This document shows positions 29,230 through 37,988 of a stretch of 64,000 nucleotides of DNA, piece by piece. The notes below the pieces were generated by a model. The model did no database searches. It was given only the letters and a program-made list of their open reading frames with translations, and was not told the origin of the DNA. This DNA is from Myxococcales bacterium (lineage in GTDB: Bacteria; Myxococcota_A; Polyangia; Polyangiales; JADJMO01): NCBI GenBank assembly GCA_016709545.1, contig JADJMO010000009.1, forward strand, positions 271,645 to 335,644. The letters run 5' to 3'. Made by a program: the position numbers and the translations under genes. Positions within the stretch are counted from its first letter, which is position 1; each line of letters opens with the position of its first letter.

Positions 29230-29924
29230 AGGCAGATCACGGTCACGTCGGTGGTGGCCACCGCGACGGGACCGAACCCGGTCTGGAGCGCGATGAGATC
29301 CGAGCTGCACCAGCGGTGGACGGCCGTGGTGCACGCCTGGCTCTCCAGCGTCGACAGCGTGCACTTGGCGTCGAGCTTGGGGATGTCGCCCCAGGGAACG
29401 CCCGGGTTCGGGTAGCAGTCCGGCGCGCCGATGCCGACGACGGTCATCGTCTGGTCCGCCGCCACCGACTGCAGGATCCCCGTGGCGAAGCCGCGCTTCT
29501 TGGCGGCGAGGTGCACCGCGGCGTCGCAGGCGCGCGAACCGAGATTCGCGGTCGTGCACGCGCCCCCGAGCACCTCGGTGGAGGGCGCAGTGTAGGCCTT
29601 GCCGGCGAGGCACACGATCGTGGCCTCGGTGGCGTTCGGGTACTCGACGGGGCCGAAGCCACCGACCGAGCAGCACGGGTTGCGCGCCACGCAGAGGTCG
29701 TGGATCTTCTGCCGACAGCCGAGCGCGTCGGTCGAGCTGGGCCCGCACGGAGCGAGGTCCGTCTGCTTGACGACGAGGAGCTCGTTGAAGCACGAGCCCG
29801 CCTCGCAGCTCGCGGTGTCGGGCCCCGTGTCGGGCGCTCCGCCGCTCAGGTCGCTGGTTTCGATGGTCAACGTGCACGCCGCGACCAGGATCGCGAGGAG
29901 ACCGAGGGCCGCGAGGACCCTCAT
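29223..29924 (-). CDS. Lipoprotein with internal Cys repeats
   Basis: A 233-residue predicted lipoprotein (lipobox LVAAC). After a short Gly/Pro/Asp linker the mature chain holds two similar units, each with AC..A.H..A (ACDAAVHLAAKKRGF and ACTTAVHRWCSSD) followed by VTVICLY or ATIVCLAGKAY, implying a duplicated disulfide-bonded fold. The start overlaps the stop of the PEGA-type gene by 4 bases, so it is the third gene of the kinase operon. Confidence 0.72.
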   Translation of the reverse strand: MRVLAALGLLAILVAACTLTIETSDLSGGAPDTGPDTASCEAGSCFNELLVVKQTDLAPCGPSSTDALGCRQKIHDLCVARNPCCSVGGFGPVEYPNATEATIVCLAGKAYTAPSTEVLGGACTTANLGSRACDAAVHLAAKKRGFATGILQSVAADQTMTVVGIGAPDCYPNPGVPWGDIPKLDAKCTLSTLESQACTTAVHRWCSSDLIALQTGFGPVAVATTDVTVICLY

Positions 29925-30760
29925 CGGAACACCCCGGACAGCCAGACCCCACCACCGCCGGCGAGCGGAGTGACCGAGACCTGCAGCGCCGCGGGGGTCG
30001 GTTCGGTGCCGCGCCCGGACAGCGCCCACACGAGCGTCGCGCCCCCGAGCGCGAGGACACCGACGCCGAGAGAGACGTCGGCGAACAGCATGCGGCGCTT
30101 CAGACCGTCGACGTCTTCGCTCGCGCAGGCGGGCGCACAGGTGGTCCGCAGCTCGTTCGCGCGGCTCCTCGCCCCGAGGCCCAGCACCGCGAAGCCGCCG
30201 AGCGCGACGACGCCGACACCCCCGAGGATCCAGGTGCCGAGGGGGATCGAGGCCTTCGGCGCCTCGGTGCTCGGCGGCGCCGCCGGCGCGGGGAAGGTGA
30301 TGGTGAGGGTCCGGTTCTTGACCCCTTGCTGGACCAGCACCTGCTCCTTCACCAGGGGCAGCTTGCCGTGCTGGAACTCGAAGGTGTGGGCGCCGGGATC
30401 GACGCTGATCGCCTTGCCGTCGAGCTTCTCGAGCACCACGACGCCGTCGATGGTGACCTTGACGTCGATGACGTCTTTGCCGCCGGAGTCCTTGGCCCCG
30501 ATGACGATGCTCGGCAGCGCGTCGTCCAGCTCGCCGAGGCGCCGCGTACAGTCCTTGCGCACCGGTGCCGGACAGCTCTCGCGCGCGCACGCGAGGAGCT
30601 GCTCGCGGGCGTCGATGAGCTTGCCGTCGGTCTTGAGGGTCTGCGCCTTGTCGCTGGCCTGCACGCACGCGATCTTCGCCGCCTTCGCGTCCTTGGCGTC
30701 GGCCGCGCGCGCCGGCCCGGCCGCGAGCACGAGCCCGAGGGTGAGCACCAGGCGCTTCAC
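29921..30760 (-). CDS. Exported PEGA-like domain protein with C-terminal membrane segments
   Basis: A 279-residue protein starting at GTG 30760 (the overlap GTGA with the kinase stop decides the start). Signal peptide ends near ARA. A Cys-containing helical region is followed by a PEGA-type beta-sandwich (DVKVTIDGVVVLEKLDGKAISVDPGAHTFEF) and then two membrane segments (LGTWILGGVGVVALGGFAVL, GVLALGGATLVWAL) separated by a Cys pair. This architecture is common next to Ser/Thr kinases in Myxococcota and may monitor the envelope for the kinase. Confidence 0.75.
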   Translation of the reverse strand: MKRLVLTLGLVLAAGPARAADAKDAKAAKIACVQASDKAQTLKTDGKLIDAREQLLACARESCPAPVRKDCTRRLGELDDALPSIVIGAKDSGGKDVIDVKVTIDGVVVLEKLDGKAISVDPGAHTFEFQHGKLPLVKEQVLVQQGVKNRTLTITFPAPAAPPSTEAPKASIPLGTWILGGVGVVALGGFAVLGLGARSRANELRTTCAPACASEDVDGLKRRMLFADVSLGVGVLALGGATLVWALSGRGTEPTPAALQVSVTPLAGGGGVWLSGVFR

Positions 30761-32144
30761 AGGCAGTTCATCTTCCACTGCTTGTTGCCCTTCGCGTCCA
30801 TCACGTAGGGCGGGTCGCAGTCCTTGGCGGCCTCCACCGCCGGCTTCGGCGGCTTCGGCGGCTTGATCGGCGCGGTCGCCGAGGCGCTCGCGACCGGCGC
30901 AGACGACGCGGATGGAGCCAGGGAGCGCTGCTCGCCGCGCTGCTCGCGACGCTCTTCTCGGGGCTTGTGTCGCTGCTCACCGGCGCCGCCCCCGCCGCGG
31001 GCGCCGGACTCCGCGTGACCACGAACAGCACCACCGCCGCGCCGAGGAGCGCGATCACGCCCACGACCCCGAACACCACGCCGACCCGGTGGCCGGACGA
31101 CGGTGTGGCGGTGACCGAGATGCTCGAGATCTGCGACGGGGGCGTGGAGGGTGGGGCGGCGGGCTCCTCCTTCGGGATGCGCACCTGCGAGCTGCTCTCG
31201 ACCTCGGCGACCTTGGCCTTGCGCGTGCACAGCGTGTCGGAAGCGACGCGCTCCACCCACTCGCCGACCTCGGCCGCGGTCGCGACCGGCCCGACGGCCT
31301 CGATGGCCTGGGCCATCTCGCGCGCGTCGGAGTAGCGCGCGTTCGGATCCTGGGCGAGGGCCCGCGCGACGATGGTGTCCCAGATCGGCGGCACCGCCCC
31401 GTCGACGTGGCTCGGGAGCTCGTAGCGGGCCTCGCGGATCATCGTGATGATCGCCGCCTCGTTGTCGGCCTCGAACAGGCGTCGGAGCACGAGGGTCTCC
31501 GCCAGCACCGCGCCCGCGGAGTAGACGTCGCTCCTCCGCGAGACCGGCTTGCCGCTCACCTGCTCGGGCGACATGTAGGGCACCTTGCCCTTGAGCTGCC
31601 CCTGGTGGGTGGTCTGGAGCCGACCGGTCGCCTTGGCGACGCCGAAGTCGATGACGCGAGGGACGCCGTCGACCCCGACGAGGATGTTCTGGGGCGAGAC
31701 GTCGCGGTGCACGATCTCGAGGGGACGCCCGAGATCGTCGGTGGCCTCGTGGGCGGCGTGCAGGCCGCGCAGCGCGCCGGCGACGATGGCCGCGACGATC
31801 GGCAGCGGGATGGCCTCGTGGCTCTTGCGCGCGAGGCGGATCAGCGTGGAGAGCGCCGAGCCGTGCACGTACTCCATGACCACGAAGAGCTGGCCCTCGT
31901 TCTCGACCACGTCGAGCGTGGTGACCACGTTGGGGTGGCGCACCCGGGCCGCCACCCGCGCCTCGTCCATGAACATGGTCACGAACTCGTGCTCGCGCGC
32001 GAACTGCTCGTGCATCCGCTTGATGGCGACGGTGCGCGTGAAACCAGCCCCACCGAGCAGCCGCCCGAGGTGGATGCTGGCCATGCCGCCCGACGCGATC
32101 TCGTCGAACAAGGCATAACGCCCCACGATTCGCATCGGCGACAC
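30757..32144 (-). CDS. Transmembrane Ser/Thr protein kinase, one frameshift near the C-terminus
   Basis: A Hanks-type kinase of about 462 residues. The kinase domain runs 6-280: GRYALFDEIASGGMASIHLG, AIKRMH (lysine), VHRDVSPQN (catalytic loop), DFGVAKATG, and VPYMSPEQVSG. A proline-rich linker and one membrane segment (VVFGVVGVIALLGAAVVLFVV) follow. The frame breaks at GGG 30921-30923; adding one base yields an Ala/Ser-rich tail, Pro/Lys repeats and the terminal DCDPPYVMDAKGNKQWKMNC, a motif typical of myxobacterial kinases. First gene of an operon with the PEGA-like and lipoprotein genes. Confidence 0.88.
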
Positions 32145-32156
32145 GCAGGGAGTCTA

Positions 32157-32842
32157 TCAGAGGGCGCGGGCGATGAGGCGATCGATGGCGGCGAGGAGCG
32201 CCGGGCCACTCGGCTTCGCGCCGAGGTGAGCCACCCGAGGGCGGAGGGGGGTGCCCTCGATCACGCCGAGGACGACGAACCCCAGCTCTGGGAAGCGGGC
32301 CGCCATCGCGGAAACGACGATCTCGCTCGTGCTCGCGCTCACGATCGCGACCTTCGCCGGCGGTCCGGCGACGAGGGCCGTGACGTCGGTGAACGACTCG
32401 ACGACGTCGACGTCGAAGCCACCCCCGAGGAGGTGGCGCGCGAGGCTGACCCGGACGAACCGGTCTTCGTGGCAGAGCAGGGCGCGGGGGCGGAGACCCA
32501 CGCGCACGATGCGACCGCGCGACGGAGGCGCCTCGACCTGGCGCTCGGGGATCGCCGCCCGGAATCCGGAGACCTTGCGGTGGAGGCGGCGCGTGAGGCT
32601 GTCGAGCACCGCCGCGGCCAGGTGCTCTCCGAGCTCGTCCTCGAGCGTCGGCCGCACGTGCTCCTCCAGGAACGCGATCAGCGCCTCCGGGCGCGCCGGC
32701 AAGGCCTCGAGCCGGGCCGCCAGCAACGCTGCCTGCAGGAACGCGCGGACGTCGACCTCGCCACCGAAGGCGACCTGCAGTTCGTGGACGAGCGACGCGT
32801 GGACGTCGAGCTGGGGCAGCGAGCGGGGAATGGGGGCCTCAC
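32157..32842 (-). CDS. Degenerate receiver-domain protein
   Basis: A protein of about 229 residues. From GTG 32842 (GGAGG seven bases upstream) the frame needs one more base in the GGGGG at 32832-32836 to join PPIPRSLPQLDVHASLVHELQ to the body. The N-terminal half is helical; the C-terminal half folds like a response-regulator receiver (RALLCHEDRFVRVSLARHLL ... DVDVVESFTDVTALVAG) but the phospho-acceptor Asp region reads VAIVSASTSEIV, so it is probably not phosphorylated. It lies 12 bp upstream of the kinase gene and may be co-transcribed with it. Confidence 0.65.
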
Positions 32843-32908
32843 TGAGAAGCCTCCTTCATGAGGGTCGGAGGCGCCAGGGTCTTTCGCCTTGCGCCAGCGC
32901 AGGCTGGG

Positions 32909-34669
32909 TCAGCCCAGCCCGAACTCCGGCCCTTGCTTGCCGAGCATCACGCGCTCGTAGACGTCCGGCAGGAGCCGCGAGAGCCACCACGCCGACTTGC
33001 CGACGGAGCTCAGCACGAGCCGGTGTCGGCGTCGGGTGACCGCGTCCACGATCGCGGCCGCCACCGAGGCCGGGGTGTCGACCCGGCCGACCACCACCTT
33101 CTTGGCGTTCGCCGTGGAGCCGTCGCCCGCGAGGGCGTGCGCGTCGATCGCGGTGTCGACGTACGAGGGACACACGAGGAGGACATTCACCCCGAGCCCC
33201 CCGACCTCCGTCCGCAGCGAGTCGAAGAACCCGTGCAGCGCGTGCTTGCTCGCGGCGTAGCCGGTTCGCCCCACGAGGGGCGCGAAGCCCGCCACGCTGG
33301 AGACGGCGACGATGGTGCCCCGGCGCGACGAGAGGCTCGCGAGGGCGGCCTGGGTGCAGTGGACGGCCCCGAAGAAGTTCACGTCCATCACCCTCCGCAG
33401 CACGCTCGCGTCGGTGTCGGCGAGCAGGCTGCGGTGCGACAGCCCCGCGTTGTTCACGAGCACGTCCACCCCGCCCCACGCGCGCACGACCGCCTCGACC
33501 GCCGCGGCGCACGCGGCCGCGTCGCGCACGTCGCACGGCAGCGCGAGCACCTCGTGACCGTCACGGACCATCGAGCGCCGGGCCTCCTCGAGGCCGGCAG
33601 CGTCGACGTCGAGCAGGGCCACGCGGGCTCCCTCGCGCGCGAAGGCCCACGCCGTCGCGAGCCCGATGCCCCCGGCTGCCCCCGTGACCACCACCGCCTG
33701 GTCCCGGTATCGCCGTTCGTCCCCGAAGCGCGAGCGGCACCAGACCTCGAACGCCTCTCGCGAGGTCTTCGGGGTGTAGCCGAAGTCAGCCTTCAACCGC
33801 TCGCCGGAGAGCACCGGTCGATGGGCGAGGAACGCCACCTGCTCCGGGCCGTAGTCCGTGAGGCCCCCGCGCCGCAGCTGGGCGATGACGAACCGCAAGC
33901 CCCCCGACGGCAACGGGAGGAAAGGCTTGTGGAGCCGCGCGGCGATCTCGCGCAGCGTCATCACCCCGTCGCCGGCGAGGTTGTAGATCCCGGTCGCGTC
34001 GCCGTGCACGCCGCGCACGAGACAGGCGACCACGTCGTCGTCGAGCACGAACACGAACGGCGTCTCGGCGTCGCGGAGGCCAGTGATGGCCGGTCGCTCG
34101 AAGATGGCCGTGATCTGGTTCTTCGCCCCCACGCCGAGGATGGTGCCGGGCCGGAACACCAGCTGCCCGAGCTCCGGGTGACGCGCGCGGTAGCGCGCCA
34201 GCATCTCCTCGACGAGGCGCTTGTGGTGCGAGTAGGCGAACTCCTCGTTGCCGCGCAGCGGCTGGTCCTCGTCGAGCACCGCCGCGTTGTCCGCGTGGTA
34301 CCCGTAGGCGGCGCCGCTCGAGGTCACGATCAGGCGGCGCACCCCTTCGGCGACGCACGCGCGCAGCACGTTGTCGGTGCCGAGCACGTCCACCTCGTAC
34401 TGGACGTCCCGCGGCATGCCCCGCGTCGGCGTGACGATGGTGGCGAGGTGGACGACGGTGTCGATCTCGTGGGTGGCGAGCGCGTCGGCGAGCGCCGCCT
34501 CGCGCACGTCGAGGGTCAGGTACACGACGCCGGGCAGGCGCTCGCGGGGTGGGCGAACGTCGGTCGCGACGATGGCGCGGAGCTCGCCGCGGTCCTTCGC
34601 CAGCGCCTCGATCAGCTTGTGCCCGACATAGCCGCTGGCTCCGGTGACGAGGACCGCTCGGCTGCTCAT
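32909..34669 (-). CDS. Two-domain SDR: epimerase-type fused to classical dehydrogenase
   Basis: A 586-residue fusion. Residues 1-320 are an extended SDR (AVLVTGASGYVGHKLIEAL; TSSGAAYGYHADN; the active-site YSHHK in place of YxxxK). Residues 330-586 are a classical SDR (AVVVTGAAGGIGLATAWAF; VNNAG; SSVAGF; YAASK). ATG 34669 overlaps the stop of the TPP-enzyme gene (ATGA), so translation is coupled. Both halves keep their cofactor and catalytic motifs and might run two consecutive redox steps. The reaction is unknown. Second gene of a TetR-linked operon. Confidence 0.85.
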   Translation of the reverse strand: MSSRAVLVTGASGYVGHKLIEALAKDRGELRAIVATDVRPPRERLPGVVYLTLDVREAALADALATHEIDTVVHLATIVTPTRGMPRDVQYEVDVLGTDNVLRACVAEGVRRLIVTSSGAAYGYHADNAAVLDEDQPLRGNEEFAYSHHKRLVEEMLARYRARHPELGQLVFRPGTILGVGAKNQITAIFERPAITGLRDAETPFVFVLDDDVVACLVRGVHGDATGIYNLAGDGVMTLREIAARLHKPFLPLPSGGLRFVIAQLRRGGLTDYGPEQVAFLAHRPVLSGERLKADFGYTPKTSREAFEVWCRSRFGDERRYRDQAVVVTGAAGGIGLATAWAFAREGARVALLDVDAAGLEEARRSMVRDGHEVLALPCDVRDAAACAAAVEAVVRAWGGVDVLVNNAGLSHRSLLADTDASVLRRVMDVNFFGAVHCTQAALASLSSRRGTIVAVSSVAGFAPLVGRTGYAASKHALHGFFDSLRTEVGGLGVNVLLVCPSYVDTAIDAHALAGDGSTANAKKVVVGRVDTPASVAAAIVDAVTRRRHRLVLSSVGKSAWWLSRLLPDVYERVMLGKQGPEFGLG

Positions 34670-36445
34670 GCCTCGGGCTCCTGGTGCATGTCCTTGAACG
34701 TCTTGAGATCGGGCGCCCACATGTGCTTGACCGGATCGACGTCGACGTGGATGACCGCGCACTTGCCCGAGGCGATCGAACGCTCGATGGCGCCCCGGAG
34801 CTCGCGCGGGTCGCGCACCCGCTCGCCGTGCGCGCCCATCGCGCGCCCGAGCGCGTCGAACTCGATCTCGCCGAGGTCGGTGTTGATGGTCTCCTCGGGC
34901 GAGAGCGACTTGAACACCAGGGTCTTGATCGGCTTGAGCGCGAACTGCTGGTTCATCTTCACCATGCCCCACTGCTTGTCGCAGAGCACCAGGTAGACGA
35001 CGGCGAGCTTGTTGCGCACCGCGGTCTCGACCTCCTGCGGGTGGAAGCCCATCGCCCCGTCGCCGATCACGCAGTAGACCTGGCGCGCCGGGTGGGCGAG
35101 CTTCGCGCCGAGCGCCTGGGACACCCCGGCCCCGAGCATCCCCATCTTGGCGGTGCCGACCAGCGTGTTGACCGATCGAACCTCGTGGAAGAACTGCGCC
35201 CAGATGGTGGTGTTGCCGCCGTCCGCCACGAGGATGGCGTCGTTCTGGAACACCTCCTGGCACACGCGCGCGACGTGCGCCGGGCGCATGGCCGGCGCCT
35301 GGTCGGCGCAGGTGCTGGTCGAGCTCCTCGCGGCGGGCCCGGCACGCGGCGCGCAGGGCTTCGAGGTGCGCGCGCCGCCCCTCGAGGGACGTCGCCGCCG
35401 CGCTGCCGGCGCAGCTCGGCGGCGAGCGCGCGGACGAACACCTTCACGTCGCCGCGGATCGCGAGATCGACGGGGCGGTTGTTGCCGAGCACGTCGGGGT
35501 CGATGTCGACCTGGATCGTGCGCAGGTCCGCGGGCTTGCCCCAGTACGGCGCCTTGCCCCACCAGTCGGTCTCGCCGAGCCGTGAGCCGAGCACGAGGGC
35601 GACGTCGCTCTCGGTGCGCGCCCGGTTGACGGCCTCGACGAACACCATCGAGATGGCGTGGCGGCTCCGCTCGTCGATCGCGGCGCGGGCGCCCCAGCTC
35701 GTGGTCACGGGCGCCTCGATCAGCTCGGCGAGCGCGCGCAGCTCCTCGTAGGCGCCGGCGTGCATCACGCCCGAGCCGGCGTGGATCATCGGCCGCTTCG
35801 CCTCCATCAGCATGCGCGCGGCCGCCCTCACCTGGTCCGGCGGCGGCTCCATGGGCGCCGTCGACCGATACTGCGCGGGCGCCCGCAGCCACGTCGGGTC
35901 GAGCTCGTAGGCGGTGTTCATGACGCTCTCCGGGACGTCGACGTGCACGACGCCGGGCCGGCCCTCGAAGCAGAGACGCAGCGCGTGGCGCATGGTCTCG
36001 GCGAGGCGCTCGATGCCGTGGACAGCGCAGCTCCACTTGGTCATCGGCCGCGTCACCTCGACGTGCGGGAAGTACTGGTAGGTGCCGCCGCGGTCGGGGT
36101 AGGTGATGCCCTCGCGGCGCGAGCTCGTGATCAGGAGCACGCGGTTGCCCTCGGCCTGCTCGACCGCGACGCCGGGGAGGATGTTGGCCACGCCCGGGCC
36201 GTTGCTCGCCATGCACACGCCGAGCTTGCCGGTGAGGCGCGCGTAGGCGCCGGCCATGTGGGCCGCGCTCGTCTCGTGGCGCGGCGTGACCAGCCGGATG
36301 CCGTGCGGGCCGAACCCGGCGAGTAGAGACCGAAGTAGGTGCCGTCGACGATGCCGAAGACCTTCTGCACGCCCTCGGCGGCCAGCATGCGCGCGATGAG
36401 CTCCCCACCCTTCACCTTCGGCTTGCGGACTTCGAGCATCGACAT
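34666..36445 (-). CDS. Thiamine-diphosphate-dependent enzyme, acetolactate-synthase-like, frameshifted
   Basis: About 590 residues in the AHAS/oxalyl-CoA decarboxylase superfamily. Pyr-domain pieces: LIARMLAAEGVQKVFGIVDG, TPRHETSAAHMAGAYARLTG (catalytic Glu region), SNGPGVANILPGV. The PP domain shows GDGAMGFHPQEVETAVRNKL and CDKQWGM. The frame breaks at CCC 36315-36317 and twice between 35300 and 35400; each is repaired by a single base and restores family sequence. Candidate reactions are 2-oxo acid decarboxylation, carboligation or 2-hydroxyacyl-CoA cleavage. It begins the operon facing tetR. Confidence 0.82.
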
Positions 36446-36477
36446 GGCGAACCCTCCGAGAGAGAGGGTGCTCCGCG

Positions 36478-36493
36478 TTGACCGATCGGTCAA
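36478..36493. promoter_or_regulatory. TetR-type operator, perfect 16-bp palindrome
   Basis: TTGACCGATCGGTCAA is a perfect 16-bp palindrome between the divergent TPP-enzyme and tetR starts. A second, almost identical site follows 23 bp later (centre to centre). This is the typical arrangement for a local TetR repressor. Confidence 0.8.
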
Positions 36494-36500
36494 TAGCAAT

Positions 36501-36516
36501 TTGACCGTTCGGTCAA
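36501..36516. promoter_or_regulatory. Second TetR-type operator, near-perfect palindrome
   Basis: TTGACCGTTCGGTCAA differs from the first operator by one central base. The 23-bp offset puts the two sites about two helical turns apart, suitable for cooperative binding of two dimers controlling both divergent transcripts. Confidence 0.78.
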
Positions 36517-36536
36517 TCCGGGCCAGGATCCCGGGG

Positions 36537-37160
36537 ATGCCGAAGAAGAAGGCGCCTCCGAAGGAGGCCACGGCCGACCGGATCCGCGACGCCGCCGACG
36601 AGCTGTTCTGTCACGTGGGCTACGACGCCGTGAGCGTGCGCGACATCGCCGACCGCGCGGGCGTGAACAAGGCCCTCGTGTTCTACCACTTCACCTCGAA
36701 GGCCGACCTCTTCGAGCGCGTCCTCGAGCGCTACTACGAGGCCCACCGACGCGCGCTCGCGTCGGCGTTCGAGGCCGAGGGCTCGCCGCGCGAGCGCATG
36801 CACCGCATGATCGACGCCTACCTCGACTTCATGGCGGAGAACGCGCGCTACGCGGTGCTCGTGCAGCAGCAGATCTCGAACCCCGAGACCCACCCCCTCG
36901 TCGAGAAGAACCTCGCGCCGCTGTATCGCTGGATCGAGCACGCGATCTCCGAGGTGGCGCCGCACGCCGGCCCCGGCGGTCCGCGGCAGCTGTTCGTGAC
37001 CTTCTCCGGGCTCGTGATCAACTACTTCACGTACGCGCCGATGCTCGCGCGGGTGTGGGACCGGGACCCGCTCGGCGCGCCGATGCTCGAGGAGCGGCGA
37101 CGCCACGTGCACTGGATCGTCGACCTCTTGCTCGACGACATCGAGCGCGGCGCCCCGTGA
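36537..37160 (+). CDS. TetR-family transcriptional regulator
   Basis: A 207-residue regulator. The N-terminal HTH is RIRDAADELFCHVGYDAVSVRDIADRAGVNKALVFYHFTSKADLFERVL; the C-terminal ligand/dimer domain is helical with YLDFMAENARYAVLVQQQIS. It is divergent from the TPP-enzyme/double-SDR operon over a 91-bp gap carrying the two operators. Probably represses itself and that operon until an acyl or aromatic ligand binds (inference from family). Confidence 0.92.
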   Translation: MPKKKAPPKEATADRIRDAADELFCHVGYDAVSVRDIADRAGVNKALVFYHFTSKADLFERVLERYYEAHRRALASAFEAEGSPRERMHRMIDAYLDFMAENARYAVLVQQQISNPETHPLVEKNLAPLYRWIEHAISEVAPHAGPGGPRQLFVTFSGLVINYFTYAPMLARVWDRDPLGAPMLEERRRHVHWIVDLLLDDIERGAP

Positions 37161-37216
37161 ACGAGCCTGACGAGGTCGGACTTGCGTGAGCCGGACGAGC
37201 CAGGCACCGTGGGTGG

Positions 37217-37978
37217 ATGCACCGCACGCTGGCCGCCCTGCTCGTCCTCGGTCTGTCCGGCTGTGCCACCGCCAACGACGACGACGCGGCCAGCCGCGAC
37301 GCGGCGACCGACCTCGGCGTGGCCGACGTCAGCGACGCGGCAGCCACCGATGCGAAGGACGCTGGCGACGGCGCCCTGGTCGACACGGGCACCGCGGTCG
37401 ACACGGGCGGCGCGGTCGATACGGGCGTCGACACGGGCACCGCGGTCGACACGGGCACCGCGGTCGACACGGGCACGCTCGACACGGGCACGCTCGACAC
37501 GGGCACGCCCGACACGGGCACCGTGGACACGGGTACGCCCGACACGAGCGGCTGCACCGTCTCTCCGGTCACCGGCTGCGCTTCCGGCGTCGTGGTCATC
37601 GGCCACTACGGCGGCGGGGCCCGCACGATCGACATCGCCGCGGGCAGCACCAGCTTCAAGCTCGCCTTGCTCAGCTACGATCCCACGAGCTGGACCCTGA
37701 CCGGCGCCACCACCCGCGTCTCGAGCCTGCAGATCTTCACCTACGACGCCGGCACCACCATCGCCGGCAACACGGGCATCTCCACCACGATCCAGACCGG
37801 CCCCACGGGCACGTGCAGTCCGTACACGTACGCGAGCTCGATGGGCGAGTGCCCGGCGCACACGGGCTGGGCGGGCTGCAAGTTCTCGGTCGCCGGGACG
37901 AGCGCGTGTCACATGGAGGTGGGGCTCACGGGCGCGTGCTCGTATCCCACCTACTCGTGCCTGCGCATCGCGCCCTGA
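37217..37978 (+). CDS. Lipoprotein with DTG tandem repeats
   Basis: A 253-residue predicted lipoprotein (lipobox GLSGC, C16). An acidic stretch leads into a 56-residue tandem array of (V/L/P)DTGT units, then a C-terminal beta-rich domain with four or five Cys (CTVSPVTGCASGVVVIGHYGG ... CHMEVGLTGACSYPTYSCL). The repeat length probably varies between strains. The C-terminal domain is not recognised. The N-terminal Asp repeats could bind Ca2+ or act as a spacer. Confidence 0.75.
   Translation: MHRTLAALLVLGLSGCATANDDDAASRDAATDLGVADVSDAAATDAKDAGDGALVDTGTAVDTGGAVDTGVDTGTAVDTGTAVDTGTLDTGTLDTGTPDTGTVDTGTPDTSGCTVSPVTGCASGVVVIGHYGGGARTIDIAAGSTSFKLALLSYDPTSWTLTGATTRVSSLQIFTYDAGTTIAGNTGISTTIQTGPTGTCSPYTYASSMGECPAHTGWAGCKFSVAGTSACHMEVGLTGACSYPTYSCLRIAP
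37379..37546 (+). repeat. Tandem array encoding VDTGTA/LDTGT units
   Basis: About eleven copies of a 12-18-bp unit built on GACACGGGC (Asp-Thr-Gly), interspersed with Ala-Val or Leu/Pro/Val. Purely in-frame units, typical of slipped-strand expansion within a surface lipoprotein. Confidence 0.85.
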
Positions 37979-37988
37979 GCTCCACCCA

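Noticed and set aside
30801..30922. Ser/Thr kinase ending at 30801 with an Arg-rich tail
   Set aside because: The Arg-Pro-rich tail is a frameshift product; one base added at 30921 restores the Ala/Ser/Pro tail and the CDPPYVMDAKG end seen in this kinase type.
36339..36536. N-terminal extension of the TetR regulator
   Set aside because: The extension overlaps the divergent TPP-enzyme gene and both operators and lacks domain sequence; the ATG at 36537 gives a normal TetR N-terminus.
37379..37546. Possible CRISPR-like repeat array
   Set aside because: Short 12-18-bp coding units with no unique spacers, in frame inside a lipoprotein; a protein repeat, not CRISPR.
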